This document shows, piece by piece, positions 49,655 to 58,714 of a stretch of 64,000 nucleotides of DNA. Where the stretch lies: NCBI GenBank assembly GCA_964391675.1, contig CAYMMX010000001.1:62001-126000 (forward strand), written 5' to 3'. The notes below the pieces were generated by a model, which did no database searches, was not told the origin of the DNA, and saw only the letters and a list, made by a program, of their open reading frames with translations. Source of the stretch: CAYMMX01 sp964391675. GTDB lineage: Bacteria > Cyanobacteriota > Vampirovibrionia > Gastranaerophilales > Gastranaerophilaceae. The translations under genes and the position numbers were made by a program. How positions within the stretch are numbered: position 1 is the first letter of the stretch; each line of letters begins with the position of its first letter.

Positions 49655-50020
49655 TTAAATTCTATTATCCCAAACTCCGCCTTTTCTATCAACTACTCCA
49701 TCATAGCAAGACCAAATTCTGAAAACTCCTGTAAGACCTAAAAGAGCATGAACAAGAACTTTATCAGTATTTTTCTCATCATTCATTAATTGGCCTATTC
49801 CCGGCCATATAATAAGAGATAAAGCTCCGGCACCAATTGACTTTGGACTAACTTCGCCATTTACACCATGAGTATCATTACATTTTTTATGACTTTTATG
49901 TTTTTTATTTTTTGAAACAGTACAATGTTTTTTTGTACAAGTTTTGCTGGTACCTGCAAAAGCAGGGACATTAACTAATAGCACACTAAAAATTAAACTT
50001 AATATTAGTAATTTTTTCAT
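49655..50020 (-). CDS. Secreted or membrane protein of unknown function
   Basis: A 121-residue protein with a signal peptide (MKKLLILSLIFSVLLVNVPAFA). It is followed by a Lys/Cys/His-rich stretch (KTCTKKHCTVSKNKKHKSHK) that could bind metal. The C-terminal half resembles small membrane-associated proteins: IGAGALSLIIWPGIGQLMND, then KVLVHALLGLTGVFRIWSCY. No family is recognised. It lies 12 nt downstream of thyX. Confidence 0.65.
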   Translation of the reverse strand: MKKLLILSLIFSVLLVNVPAFAGTSKTCTKKHCTVSKNKKHKSHKKCNDTHGVNGEVSPKSIGAGALSLIIWPGIGQLMNDEKNTDKVLVHALLGLTGVFRIWSCYDGVVDRKGGVWDNRI

Positions 50021-50032
50021 ACAAATCTCCTT

Positions 50033-50725
50033 TTATTGTGTAGGTTTTCTACCGCAAGATTTATCTTCATCGCAAAAACCTAATCTCTCACATTTTGGCA
50101 CAAGATATGATTTTAACCAAGGCTCTTCTTTTATTAATTCTTCACACATCATTTTAACTAAAACTCTGATTTCATATTGTGCCCTTGTACATAGCCTTAA
50201 GTTAGCCAGATGAATCATTTCTCGTAAATTTAAACTTGCAACCATAGAAGAAGAAGCCGCATTTGGCAAAACAAATCTTGCGTCTTCTGCAGGTATTCCG
50301 GCTTCAGTAAATTCATTATATAATTTTGAAATCTCTTGCATAAAATTTTCATATTTATTTTTTAATGCAGAATTTTGCTCTATTGTCGGAGGGATTATAT
50401 ATTCAAATTGACCTTTTTCTTTAACATATCTTTGAGATTTTTGAGAAAATGACATATGCCTATGCCTTACAAGTTGATGTGTGCAAGCTCTTGAAACATT
50501 AGAAATAGCAAAACTAATCTGAATATGTTCAATTGTTGAAAAATGTCCTGATGAAATAACTCTCTCAATCAATTTAAGCATTTTTTCTTCATCATCAGTA
50601 CTGTTATATATGTTCAATGGGGTATCAGCACTATAACAAGTTCTACATGCTGTATATACCGTTTTTAACATATTTTCAGGTTTTGATATTAAATTGACTA
50701 CTGGTTTGTTTTTTGACATTTTCAC
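50033..50725 (-). CDS. thyX: Flavin-dependent thymidylate synthase ThyX
   Basis: A 230-residue FAD enzyme that makes dTMP from dUMP using methylene-tetrahydrofolate and NAD(P)H. The ThyX motif RHRHMSFSQKSQRY spans residues 87-100 (Arg87 to Tyr100). FSTIEHIQISFAISNVSRAC and the late RLCTRAQYEIRVLVKMMCEE (dUMP-binding) are also typical. With the class II ribonucleotide reductase at the right edge it gives an oxygen-independent route to DNA precursors. Confidence 0.95.
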   Translation of the reverse strand: MKMSKNKPVVNLISKPENMLKTVYTACRTCYSADTPLNIYNSTDDEEKMLKLIERVISSGHFSTIEHIQISFAISNVSRACTHQLVRHRHMSFSQKSQRYVKEKGQFEYIIPPTIEQNSALKNKYENFMQEISKLYNEFTEAGIPAEDARFVLPNAASSSMVASLNLREMIHLANLRLCTRAQYEIRVLVKMMCEELIKEEPWLKSYLVPKCERLGFCDEDKSCGRKPTQ

Positions 50726-50964
50726 TCCGAACTTTTTAATCTGTAAATAATTTTGATTTTTGCAATAATCTAATCAACTAATAAATATGATACCAAAAAA
50801 GACCTCTTAAATCGATTTATTAAAATTTGTAAACAAGCTTAAAATGTATATAAACTCTAATTATAGTAATGAAATTAGATTTTTTAATTCTTGTTATATA
50901 GCAATTATTTAATTTCAGCATCTTTTAAGCAAATGCAATCAAAATTCATTTAAAGGAGCAAAAA

Positions 50965-51387
50965 ATGCAAGTAAATTTAAATAATTCAAATTATAAAAAG
51001 CCTAATTTTGGAATGGCGGTACATGTTCCAAAATCACTAAAAAAAGCATTTGAAGTTACAGGCAGATCCCGTTTGCTGGAAGAAGCAATGCCAAAACTTG
51101 AACAGGCAAGCAAAGGAGTAAATATGCACTTGTCATTATTTAACGGCATTACAAATTTTCTTGATTATCCTGCATACAAAGAATTTATTATTGAGATAAA
51201 TCCATTAAACAAAAAAGGTAAAACCGGTTTCTTTACAAGATTAATATATGAATTACCCGGTGTAGATAAATTTGGTACAGCAAGCACATATTTGGCAAAA
51301 ATTAGAAGAGCCGCCGACATTGAAAAACTTGCAGATAATGCTATTGCAAATTATAAAAAGAATATTTCAAGAGGGACTTTATTATAA
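50965..51387 (+). CDS. Orphan protein with an N-terminal FG head
   Basis: A 140-residue basic protein without signal peptide. The start MQVNLNNSNYKKPNFGMAVH has an Ile/Val-Asn-rich head ending in NFG; similar heads occur in other orphans here. The rest is helical with a short beta region (KEFIIEINPLNKKGKTGFFT). No domain recognised. SD AAAGGAG precedes the ATG. It is convergent with the flavodoxin-fold gene. Confidence 0.65.
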   Translation: MQVNLNNSNYKKPNFGMAVHVPKSLKKAFEVTGRSRLLEEAMPKLEQASKGVNMHLSLFNGITNFLDYPAYKEFIIEINPLNKKGKTGFFTRLIYELPGVDKFGTASTYLAKIRRAADIEKLADNAIANYKKNISRGTLL

Positions 51388-51421
51388 AGAATTAAAAAGA
51401 ATTTCTTTCAATAACCAATTT

Positions 51422-51994
51422 TTATAATTTTGCCACAAACTTTTTAATTTCTTTAATCCATTTTTGTCTTCTTTTTTCAGATACAGAGTCAATCATATCA
51501 AAATCGAATCTTTTAATTATTTTGGGACCGCACCAGTCAGTTAAAGTTACTTTCCACCATTTCATTGGGATATCTTTACAAAAAGATTTCATAAAAAATA
51601 ATGGCATGCTGTAAGATTGCATTATTACAGCTGTTTTTCCTTTCATTAAAGGTTTTGGTCCTTTTTCTGTAAGCTTACATCCGACTTCTCCAAATACCTG
51701 AGTCATAAAATCCATAAACATAGGAGGAAGGGCAAGATACCATACAGGATATACAAAAACAAACTGATCAGCCCATATAAAGTTTTCTCTTTCTTTCATT
51801 AATTCATCAGATATAGAACAATCAAAATCATTTTTATCATTGTCAAATTTTAAATAATTTATATTTAAATCACAGATATTTACTTTTCTAATCTCATGGC
51901 CATTTTTTTGAGCTTCGTCAATATAAGTATTTAGATATTCTTCTTTAGAACTTTGTGTTTTTGGGTTACATTCTACAATAAAAATTTTAGTCAT
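51422..51994 (-). CDS. Flavodoxin-fold NAD(P)H oxidoreductase (quinone reductase-like)
   Basis: A 190-residue FMN/FAD-type NAD(P)H:quinone oxidoreductase (MdaB/Kef-ancillary family). The N-terminus is KIFIVECNPKTQSSKEEYLN, then ADQFVFVYPVWYLALPPMFM and TEKGPKPLMKGKTAVIMQSY. Likely cytoplasmic, reducing quinones or nitro compounds to limit oxidative stress. SD AGGAGA precedes the ATG. It trails the infB operon (37-nt gap). Confidence 0.85.
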   Translation of the reverse strand: MTKIFIVECNPKTQSSKEEYLNTYIDEAQKNGHEIRKVNICDLNINYLKFDNDKNDFDCSISDELMKERENFIWADQFVFVYPVWYLALPPMFMDFMTQVFGEVGCKLTEKGPKPLMKGKTAVIMQSYSMPLFFMKSFCKDIPMKWWKVTLTDWCGPKIIKRFDFDMIDSVSEKRRQKWIKEIKKFVAKL

Positions 51995-52031
51995 AATATT
52001 CTCCTTAAAAACAAACTCATCATTACTTTAT

Positions 52032-52304
52032 TCATGCACCGGGACATAAATTTTCCCAATCTATATCTTCATCTTCTTCACCGGGTTCAATTATTTCTTC
52101 ACCATCTTCAAGCATAAGCATTAAAGAAAGCTTTAGTTGTTTTTTATAATTGTTTCTCGCCAATTCAATTGTTTTTGCACAAAATGCAAAACTTGGAATT
52201 TCCTTAATTTCTATATAGTGGTAAGGATTTCCGTTAAAATCTAAATCTTCACCTTCAATTAGTGTCCAATCCAGATTTAGGTAATAATCAAGATCTTTCT
52301 CCAT
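52032..52304 (-). CDS. Small acidic protein of unknown function
   Basis: A 90-residue acidic protein (calculated net charge clearly negative). Helix-rich segments (CAKTIELARNNYKKQLKLSL) are followed by an acidic C-terminus (GEEIIEPGEEDEDIDW). Ends GA. No domain recognised. In the truB-trailing operon, 11 nt downstream of the GerMN gene. Confidence 0.6.
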   Translation of the reverse strand: MEKDLDYYLNLDWTLIEGEDLDFNGNPYHYIEIKEIPSFAFCAKTIELARNNYKKQLKLSLMLMLEDGEEIIEPGEEDEDIDWENLCPGA

Positions 52305-52315
52305 TTTTTCTAAAT

Positions 52316-52906
52316 TTACCCCTCATCCAATGATTGACTATTTAACGGTTGGTTAATCATAATTCCTTCACCACCTATCACATCAGCCTGCTTACCATCT
52401 AAATATAAATAAACATCTAATGTTGTGTTCTTATTCGATGTCTTGATTACTTGATAAAGCCTTTTATAAAGCCCGTCTGTACCACCGCCTTGTTGAAAGT
52501 TTCCACTTAAATTAATAATAACTTTGTCCGGCTTTTCTTCTAACGATAATAATTTTGTTCCTTGAGGAATTTCGGAGTAAATACCTTTTAATTGTTCATT
52601 TTTTGTTGGGCCTTTTAATAAATTTTCAATAGAATATTTTAATTTTGTTCCATCTTGTGCCCCATGGTAAACTCTTTTTACAACTTTGTAAACTTCGTCT
52701 TTATTTTGATTTTGACCTATAAAATAAATGCTTACATAAGTTTTTGGAAGATTTTCATCACTTTCTTCAGGTTTTTGTGAAACTTCTTCAACTGCCTGTT
52801 CATCAGGAGTTACAATTTCTTTTGGGGTATGAAAAAAAGCAAACTTAACAGCTCCAAAAGTAGCGATAACAATTAAAATTAATATAGTTTTTTGCCATGC
52901 AGTCAT
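52316..52906 (-). CDS. GerMN-domain envelope protein
   Basis: A 196-residue protein with an N-terminal anchor (KTILILIVIATFGAVKFAFF). The C-terminal 130 residues form the GerMN beta-alpha domain: TYVSIYFIGQNQNKDEVYKV, IENLLKGPTKNEQLKGIYSE and DKVIINLSGNFQQGGGTDGL. GerMN domains occur in spore germination and in peptidoglycan-associated proteins; no spore genes are seen here, so a wall-related role is likelier. 16 nt downstream of the DUF2993-like gene. Confidence 0.85.
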   Translation of the reverse strand: MTAWQKTILILIVIATFGAVKFAFFHTPKEIVTPDEQAVEEVSQKPEESDENLPKTYVSIYFIGQNQNKDEVYKVVKRVYHGAQDGTKLKYSIENLLKGPTKNEQLKGIYSEIPQGTKLLSLEEKPDKVIINLSGNFQQGGGTDGLYKRLYQVIKTSNKNTTLDVYLYLDGKQADVIGGEGIMINQPLNSQSLDEG

Positions 52907-52922
52907 ATAAACCCTTTCTTTT

Positions 52923-53777
52923 TTAAGAATTTTTTGGAATAAAAATTACTCCATCTATAAATATTTTATCTTCTTTAATATAAACATTTTGTATTTTCAT
53001 CTTTGAATCTTTATTATTAAGAATATCCGTTGTAAATGTTAAAGGGTTTAAGGCATTTAAAAGATATGTAATTTTACTTAAATCAATAATAGTATACAAA
53101 TTTACCAGATTAATTTTATTTAAAACAATATTTCCGTCTTCAACCTTTAAATCAGAATATACACTGATTGAAACCGGTTTTGAAGACATTGGTGATGTTA
53201 AATTTATTGTAAAATAAAGCTTATTATTTTTAATTTGTACATTGGCGTTGTCAAGTTTAAAAAAGGTTATTCCAAATCCAGATAATTTGATTTTATTTAA
53301 CATATCTATATAGCCTGTCGATTTAACTGTTTTATTTAAATCACTATTAGAAATCTCTATTGCATATTGCATTACCATATTTTCTTTAAAGTGAATATTT
53401 TTTTTATCTATTGCAACATAGTTAAAATTACATAAAGTTTTTGCTTCAAAATAAGTTAAATATGCATCATCAATTTCCAGATTATTACCCCAAATTTTTA
53501 ATGATTTAAATTTCCCTTGAGCTAAATCTTTTGCACTGAAAGATTTCATTTCAACTTTAAATTTTTCTTTGGTTGCCTTTTTCAGTTCTTTTTTTATTAT
53601 AAACCCTGCAAGTTTTTCTGCCAAAAAAGTCATTCCTGTAATTTTTGAGGTTATTTGTCCGCTTCTTGATGAAATATCATATGCTCTAGGGGCACATTTG
53701 TCAGTGTAATCACAAGCTGCATATACTTGTGAGGAAAATGCTATAATCAAACATAGAATTAAAAATAATCTTTTCAT
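52923..53777 (-). CDS. DUF2993-like secreted protein
   Basis: A 284-residue protein with a signal peptide (KRLFLILCLIIAFSSQVYAA). The body resembles the DUF2993/LmeA family of lipid-binding beta-rich proteins: KSFSAKDLAQGKFKSLKIWG near residue 90, then YIDMLNKIKLSGFGITFFKL and LKVEDGNIVLNKINLVNLYT. In cyanobacteria and actinobacteria such proteins bind lipids in the envelope. Located 13 nt downstream of truB. Assignment is by pattern only. Confidence 0.65.
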   Translation of the reverse strand: MKRLFLILCLIIAFSSQVYAACDYTDKCAPRAYDISSRSGQITSKITGMTFLAEKLAGFIIKKELKKATKEKFKVEMKSFSAKDLAQGKFKSLKIWGNNLEIDDAYLTYFEAKTLCNFNYVAIDKKNIHFKENMVMQYAIEISNSDLNKTVKSTGYIDMLNKIKLSGFGITFFKLDNANVQIKNNKLYFTINLTSPMSSKPVSISVYSDLKVEDGNIVLNKINLVNLYTIIDLSKITYLLNALNPLTFTTDILNNKDSKMKIQNVYIKEDKIFIDGVIFIPKNS

Positions 53778-53790
53778 ATTAGTGCTCTTT

Positions 53791-54669
53791 CTAAGTAAAT
53801 ACTTTTTTGCATTTTATAATATTTTGCTTTAACTCGCCTATTGCGCTTATTTTGTTATTATAAATCAAAATTAAATTTTGTGAATTATATTTTAAATTTA
53901 TTATTTCATCAACAACAGCTATTGTTTGTCCCATTTGTATTTTTTTATTTTCTTCTTCTGTAAGTTCTACTCTACTGTATGGAATAATATTAACAGGATT
54001 AATTAAATTTTGTTCAACATCTTTTACTGCTTGGATTTCGTCAAGATTTACAGCATTTTTAATTAAAAACATGCCTGCTTGTGTCCTAACCAATTTTGAT
54101 AAATAAGCTCCACAACCCAATTTTTGTCCTAAATCATGTGCTATTGAACGAATATATGTTCCCTTAGAACATTTAATAAGTACTTGCGCTTTTTGATTTA
54201 CATTATCAAAATTTTTTAGTTCGATTTTTTCAATAAATACTTTTCTGGGCTCAATTTTTACTTCTTCACCTTTTCTAGCATATTCGTATAATTTTTTACC
54301 TTTAACTTTTATTGCAGAATAAATAGGAGGAATCTGTATTATTTCACCTTTAAAAGATTCAAGAGCATTTATAATTTCTGATAATGTGACTTTAACAGGT
54401 AAAGTGGTTGTTAAAATTACATCACCATCGCAATCATAAGTGTTTGTACTTTTACCAAAAGTTACTTCGGCAAGATATTCCTTTTCATCATCCAAAAACT
54501 CAATTAAACGTGTAGCCTTACCTATTGCAACAGGTAATACTCCCTGAGCAAAAGGGTCTAACGTTCCGGTATGCCCTATTTGTTTGATTTTGGTAATTCT
54601 TCTTAAAATTGCAACGACATCATGCGATGTCATACCAGAAGGTTTATATATATTCAAAAATCCGAACAT
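53791..54669 (-). CDS. truB: tRNA pseudouridine-55 synthase TruB
   Basis: A 292-residue enzyme that isomerises U55 in the T-loop of tRNAs. Start MFGFLNIYKPSGMTSHDVVA. The catalytic Asp is Asp38 in GHTGTLDPFAQGVLPV. Further motifs: KEYLAEVTFGKSTNTYDCDG, PPIYSAIKVKGKKLYEYARK and CSKGTYIRSIAHDLGQKLGC. Follows rbfA by 4 nt as in most bacteria. Confidence 0.97.
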   Translation of the reverse strand: MFGFLNIYKPSGMTSHDVVAILRRITKIKQIGHTGTLDPFAQGVLPVAIGKATRLIEFLDDEKEYLAEVTFGKSTNTYDCDGDVILTTTLPVKVTLSEIINALESFKGEIIQIPPIYSAIKVKGKKLYEYARKGEEVKIEPRKVFIEKIELKNFDNVNQKAQVLIKCSKGTYIRSIAHDLGQKLGCGAYLSKLVRTQAGMFLIKNAVNLDEIQAVKDVEQNLINPVNIIPYSRVELTEEENKKIQMGQTIAVVDEIINLKYNSQNLILIYNNKISAIGELKQNIIKCKKVFT

Positions 54670-54673
54670 TTAA

Positions 54674-55024
54674 CTAAATCTCTCCTCTGGAGATTTTATT
54701 TATAAGCTCTGTAACTTTTGTTCCTCTTTCAATTGAATCATCATATATAAAACGTAATTCGGGAGTTAATCTTAATCTAATCCTTTTTCCAATTTCGTAT
54801 CTGATTTTTGGAACATGTTGTTCAATTGCATCTATTGTTTTTTGTTTTTGTTCTTCATTACCAAATACGCTGTAAAAGACCTTAGCGTAAGAATTATCAT
54901 GTGATACTTCTACATCCATTATTGACACTACACCGGAAATTCTAGAATCTCTAATGTCTTTTTGAATAACATCAGCAATTTCTTTCATTAAAGTTTTTCT
55001 TACTCTCTCATTCCTAAGTGTCAT
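54674..55024 (-). CDS. rbfA: Ribosome-binding factor A
   Basis: A 116-residue KH-fold protein for late 30S (16S 5' end) maturation. Start MTLRNERVRKTLMKEIADVI. Motifs SGVVSIMDVEVSHDNSYAKV with YSVFG, then RIRLRLTPELRFIYDDSIER, are typical. Gap of 1 nt after infB and 4 nt before truB, i.e. translationally coupled. Confidence 0.95.
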   Translation of the reverse strand: MTLRNERVRKTLMKEIADVIQKDIRDSRISGVVSIMDVEVSHDNSYAKVFYSVFGNEEQKQKTIDAIEQHVPKIRYEIGKRIRLRLTPELRFIYDDSIERGTKVTELINKISRGEI

Positions 55025-55025
55025 A

Positions 55026-57497
55026 TTAATCTAAGCTCACTCTTTCAACTTCTTCGGTTGTTGATACTTCAATTATATCACCTTCTTCAAGATTATTAAA
55101 TTTAGCAAAAGAAATACCGCATTCAAAGCCCTGAGCTACTTCTTTGACATCATCTTTAAATCTTTTTAGTTGGTCAATTATTCCTTTAAAGATTTCTTCA
55201 TTGTTTCTGATAACTTTTGCAATTTTTCCGCGTTGAATTTTTCCTTCAAGAACGTAACAACCACCTATTTTTGTTGTTTTACCGACAGTGAATACTTGTC
55301 TGACTTCTGCTTTTCCAAGAGCAACTTCTTTAATCTCTGGCTGTAATAAAGACAACATTTGTTTTTCTAAATCTTCTAAAATTTGATAAATAATATCATA
55401 TTTTTTAATTACTACACCTTCTTTTTCAGATGCAGCAAGTGCATTAGAATCTTCTTTAACACTAAATCCTAAAATGATTGCTCCGCTTGCAGAAGCTAAC
55501 ATAACATCTGCTTCTGATATATCACCAACACCAACGTGGATAATTTTTGTTGCAATTTCTTTTGATTCAAGCTGTGCTACAGCTTGAGAAACTGCTTCAG
55601 CCGATCCATGAGTATTTGCTTTTATAATTAAATTTAATTGAGCAATATCTTCATCACCTGCTGCCGCTTCTTTTCTTAAATGTGCCGGAAGCATTGAGTC
55701 TAAACGTTTTGTTCGTTCTTTATCTTTTCTTTTATCAACAATAGATTTCATTGATTTTTCATTATCAACTACTTCAAAATAGTCTCCGGCCTGAGGAACT
55801 TCGGCAAGCCCTAAAACCTCAACAGGAGTAGAAGGCTCTGCTTTTTGAACTCTTTCTCCTTCATCAGAAAGTAATGCCCTTACACGACCTCCGACACTAC
55901 CTACTACAACACAATTACCAACTCTTAATGTTCCATTTTGAACTAATAATGTTGCTACAGGACCTTTTCCTTTATCAAGGTTTGCTTCTATCACTACGCC
56001 TGAAGCATGTGCTTTTGGATTAGCTTTCAAATCTGCCATTTCAGATAATAGGAGAATGTATTCAAGAAGTTCATCAATACCTGAACCTAAAAGAGCTGAA
56101 ACTTTAACTGTAACCGTTTCACCACCCCATTCTTCAGGGACAAGTCCATGTTCAGTAAGTTGTTGTAATACTTTATCAGGATTAGCACCCGGTTTATCAA
56201 TTTTGTTAACGGCAACAATAATAGGTGTTTCTGCTGCTTTTGCATGATTTATCGCTTCAATAGTCTGAGGCATAATACCATCATCTGCAGCTACAACAAG
56301 AATTGCTATATCTGTTGCTTTTGCACCCCTTGCCCGCATTTCGGTAAAAGCTTCGTGACCGGGAGTATCTATAAAGACAACTTTCTTTTTATCGACATGA
56401 ACAGTGTAAGCACCTATCGATTGAGTAATACCACCAACTTCTGTTGATACAATTTTATGCTTGGACGCACGAATACTGTCCAACAAGGTTGTTTTACCAT
56501 GGTCAACGTGTCCCATAATACTAACAACAGGAGCTCTGTGTTTTAACAATTTCTTATCAACAGCAAGAAGAGCTTTTGCTTTTTCTTCTTTTTCCATTTC
56601 TTCTTCAATAAAAGCTTCTAAATCTTCGTCTAAAACTTCCAGTTCAAATTCTGCACAAACTTTTTTAATAGTATCAACATCAATAAGTTGATTTACGGTT
56701 GCCATAACACCTTGCATCATAAGAAATTTAACAATTTCTGCTGGTGTTTTTTGAATTTTTTCTGATAATTCACTAATTGTCATTGCTTTATTAACAACGA
56801 TTTTAGTAATTATTTCGATTGATTCTTCTCTTTGCTGTTTCTTTTTGTGTTTTTGAGCTGCTGCTTTTTCTAGAGAAATTCTTTCTTGTTCTTCTTCTTT
56901 AGATGAGAATATTTTTTCTTTTTTCTTATCAACTTTTTTCTTAATACCACCTTTATTGTCATAAATATCTTGCGAAATTATATGACGAACAGGTTGTTTT
57001 TTATCAGTTTTTTCCTGTTGTCCTGAAGTAGGAGCAGATATTGGTTGACTTGTCTCTTTTTTAAATTCTCTTCTGGTTTCTGTTTGAGAAGTTTTTTCCG
57101 CTCCATCCTGTCTAAAAGGTCTACGGGGTTCAAATTTCGGTTTTTCTTTTATTTCAACTCTAGTTATAGGAGTTTTAGGTGCATGTCTGACTATTTCTAA
57201 ATGACTTTTTGGTTGTCTTATTATTTCTACTTTTGATTCTTCTTCTTTTTTAATTTCTGTTTTTTCTTCCGCAGGTTCAACTTTTGATTTTTTTACAATA
57301 AATGCTTTTGGTTTTTTTACCTCGATATTTGAACCTGTAGCTATAAAATCCTTTAATCGCTTAATTTGGTCGGCAGTTACTGTACTTGAATGAGCTTTAA
57401 CAGGTATAGACAATTGAGCAAATTTCTCTAGTATCTCTTTATTTGTGAGATTTAGTTCTTTTGCCAGTTCATTTACTCTAATACTATCTAGACTCAT
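55026..57497 (-). CDS. infB: Translation initiation factor IF-2
   Basis: An 823-residue GTPase that places initiator tRNA on the 30S subunit. The N-terminal IF2_N domain (about 1-50; SIRVNELAKELNLTNKEILE) is followed by a long basic linker and a second IF2_N (MTISELSEKIQKTPAEIVKF). The G domain has GHVDHGKTTLLDSIR, DTPGHEAFTEMRARG and NKIDKP. The C-terminal C1/C2 domains are complete (KEVALGKAEVRQVFTVGKTT). Typical operon position before rbfA and truB. Confidence 0.97.
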   Translation of the reverse strand: MSLDSIRVNELAKELNLTNKEILEKFAQLSIPVKAHSSTVTADQIKRLKDFIATGSNIEVKKPKAFIVKKSKVEPAEEKTEIKKEEESKVEIIRQPKSHLEIVRHAPKTPITRVEIKEKPKFEPRRPFRQDGAEKTSQTETRREFKKETSQPISAPTSGQQEKTDKKQPVRHIISQDIYDNKGGIKKKVDKKKEKIFSSKEEEQERISLEKAAAQKHKKKQQREESIEIITKIVVNKAMTISELSEKIQKTPAEIVKFLMMQGVMATVNQLIDVDTIKKVCAEFELEVLDEDLEAFIEEEMEKEEKAKALLAVDKKLLKHRAPVVSIMGHVDHGKTTLLDSIRASKHKIVSTEVGGITQSIGAYTVHVDKKKVVFIDTPGHEAFTEMRARGAKATDIAILVVAADDGIMPQTIEAINHAKAAETPIIVAVNKIDKPGANPDKVLQQLTEHGLVPEEWGGETVTVKVSALLGSGIDELLEYILLLSEMADLKANPKAHASGVVIEANLDKGKGPVATLLVQNGTLRVGNCVVVGSVGGRVRALLSDEGERVQKAEPSTPVEVLGLAEVPQAGDYFEVVDNEKSMKSIVDKRKDKERTKRLDSMLPAHLRKEAAAGDEDIAQLNLIIKANTHGSAEAVSQAVAQLESKEIATKIIHVGVGDISEADVMLASASGAIILGFSVKEDSNALAASEKEGVVIKKYDIIYQILEDLEKQMLSLLQPEIKEVALGKAEVRQVFTVGKTTKIGGCYVLEGKIQRGKIAKVIRNNEEIFKGIIDQLKRFKDDVKEVAQGFECGISFAKFNNLEEGDIIEVSTTEEVERVSLD

Positions 57498-57533
57498 TTA
57501 TTTTTCCTATTCTTTGATAACTATATCATAATT

Positions 57534-57794
57534 TCATTCCTTATGAAAAGTTTGTAACTGTGCTTTGAAGTCTTCTGTTAAATTAGTTTTTAAAAATTTA
57601 GCCAATTTATTTTTTTTTAAAGCAGCTTCAATACAAGAACTATTATAACAAAGATATACAGATCTGCCAAATATTTTAGAATTTGGATTAATAATTATTC
57701 TTTCGGTTAAGTTTTCTTTCGTAATTTTAATCATTTCTTCTCTATTTTTAATTTGAAAACAACCGACACATTTACGTAATATTTTTTTTGTCAT
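57534..57794 (-). CDS. ylxR: YlxR (DUF448) RNA-binding protein
   Basis: An 86-residue protein with the DUF448 motif: RKCVGCFQIKNREEMIKITK, then GRSVYLCYNSSCIEAALKKN. Basic, RNA-binding. In most bacteria it lies between nusA and infB; here the nusA slot upstream is occupied by an unrelated gene. 36 nt before infB. Confidence 0.92.
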   Translation of the reverse strand: MTKKILRKCVGCFQIKNREEMIKITKENLTERIIINPNSKIFGRSVYLCYNSSCIEAALKKNKLAKFLKTNLTEDFKAQLQTFHKE

Positions 57795-57822
57795 AAATTA
57801 TTCCCTTACTTATTATATTACA

Positions 57823-57867
57823 AAATAAAAGCAGACAAATGCTTTATAACATTGTCTGCTTTTATTT
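57823..57867 (-). terminator. Terminator of the 57884-58492 gene
   Basis: A 16-bp perfect stem (57823-57838 with 57852-57867) and a 13-nt loop, followed on the minus strand by TTTTGTAATAT-like T-rich sequence. It isolates this gene from ylxR. Confidence 0.85.
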
Positions 57868-57883
57868 CGTAAATTATGTGTAA

Positions 57884-58492
57884 TTATACTCTTACATCAA
57901 CAGGAGGGGTTACTTGTTCTGTTGTTATAGTTGTATAATCCTGAGGTTCTTTTAAGCCGGTAATAGATGTTATATATTCTCCATCTGCTGATAAAGTATC
58001 AAACTGGGCAATAAGATTTTTTATAAAAGCTATTTCTTCATTACTTGCCCCTTCAGATTCCTCTGAATTTAAAAATTGCAAATAATTTAGTAATTGAACT
58101 TTAGATATTTTTCCACCAATTGCACCTACTGCTGCAGCTAAAGAATTAAATGATTTAGTTATTGAAGAACTTACTGTTTCTGAAGGATAATTTAAACTAA
58201 TATCATCGTTATCACTTTTATTACCTTGACCTAAAAGCTTAATTACATTATCTTCTGTTTCATTTTTTCTTTTTAATAATTTATCAAGGTTATCTGTTGA
58301 TTTATTTTCTTTCAGCTTGTCAGCTCTTTGAGAAATAAGATTTTCTTCGCTACTTTTTTTATTTTCTTCACTTTTAGATACACCAAAATTCCCGAAGTAT
58401 TTCGAGAAGATTTTAGATGCCTGATTTGTAAATGACCGGTCCTCTGATTGCGTAAATGTATAATCCGGGCTTATATTGCCTGTTCCAAACAT
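57884..58492 (-). CDS. Protein of unknown function with a charged Lys/Glu/Ser-rich middle
   Basis: A 202-residue protein with no signal peptide. The first 45 residues contain several FG pairs (MFGTGN, KYFGNFGVSK). The middle is a charged low-complexity region (EENKKSSEENLISQRADKLK), then a Gly/Ala segment (SLAAAVGAIGGKISKVQLLN) and a helical C-terminus (EEIAFIKNLIAQFDTLSADG). No domain recognised. A single-gene unit with its own terminator. Confidence 0.65.
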   Translation of the reverse strand: MFGTGNISPDYTFTQSEDRSFTNQASKIFSKYFGNFGVSKSEENKKSSEENLISQRADKLKENKSTDNLDKLLKRKNETEDNVIKLLGQGNKSDNDDISLNYPSETVSSSITKSFNSLAAAVGAIGGKISKVQLLNYLQFLNSEESEGASNEEIAFIKNLIAQFDTLSADGEYITSITGLKEPQDYTTITTEQVTPPVDVRV

Positions 58493-58674
58493 ATGATGTC
58501 CCTTCTTATGTTTGAGTTAAAAAGTACTTTTTGGATATATTATCCCTAATAATCTCTAGCATGTTATATTATACAACTTTTGTAAACTTTTTGCAATCCT
58601 TTTTACAATCATGTTAATCCCTTGTAACAATTGGACTTGGGCATGTTTTAAAACAGCTTATTTTTAGTAAAATT

Positions 58675-58702
58675 GTAACAAAAAAATGTATATATATGTT
58701 AC
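58675..58702 (+). promoter_or_regulatory. Palindromic arms upstream of uvrB (possible operator)
   Basis: GTAACA and TGTTAC separated by 16 bp, ending 12 bp before the uvrB ATG. A second TTGTAACAA lies at 58622-58630. The spacing matches neither the E. coli nor the Bacillus LexA box. Confidence 0.3.
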
Positions 58703-58714
58703 TATTTATATGTT

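Noticed and set aside
58675..58702. LexA/SOS box for uvrB
   Set aside because: Arms separated by 16 bp match neither CTG-N10-CAG nor GAAC-N4-GTTC; kept only as a weak operator candidate.
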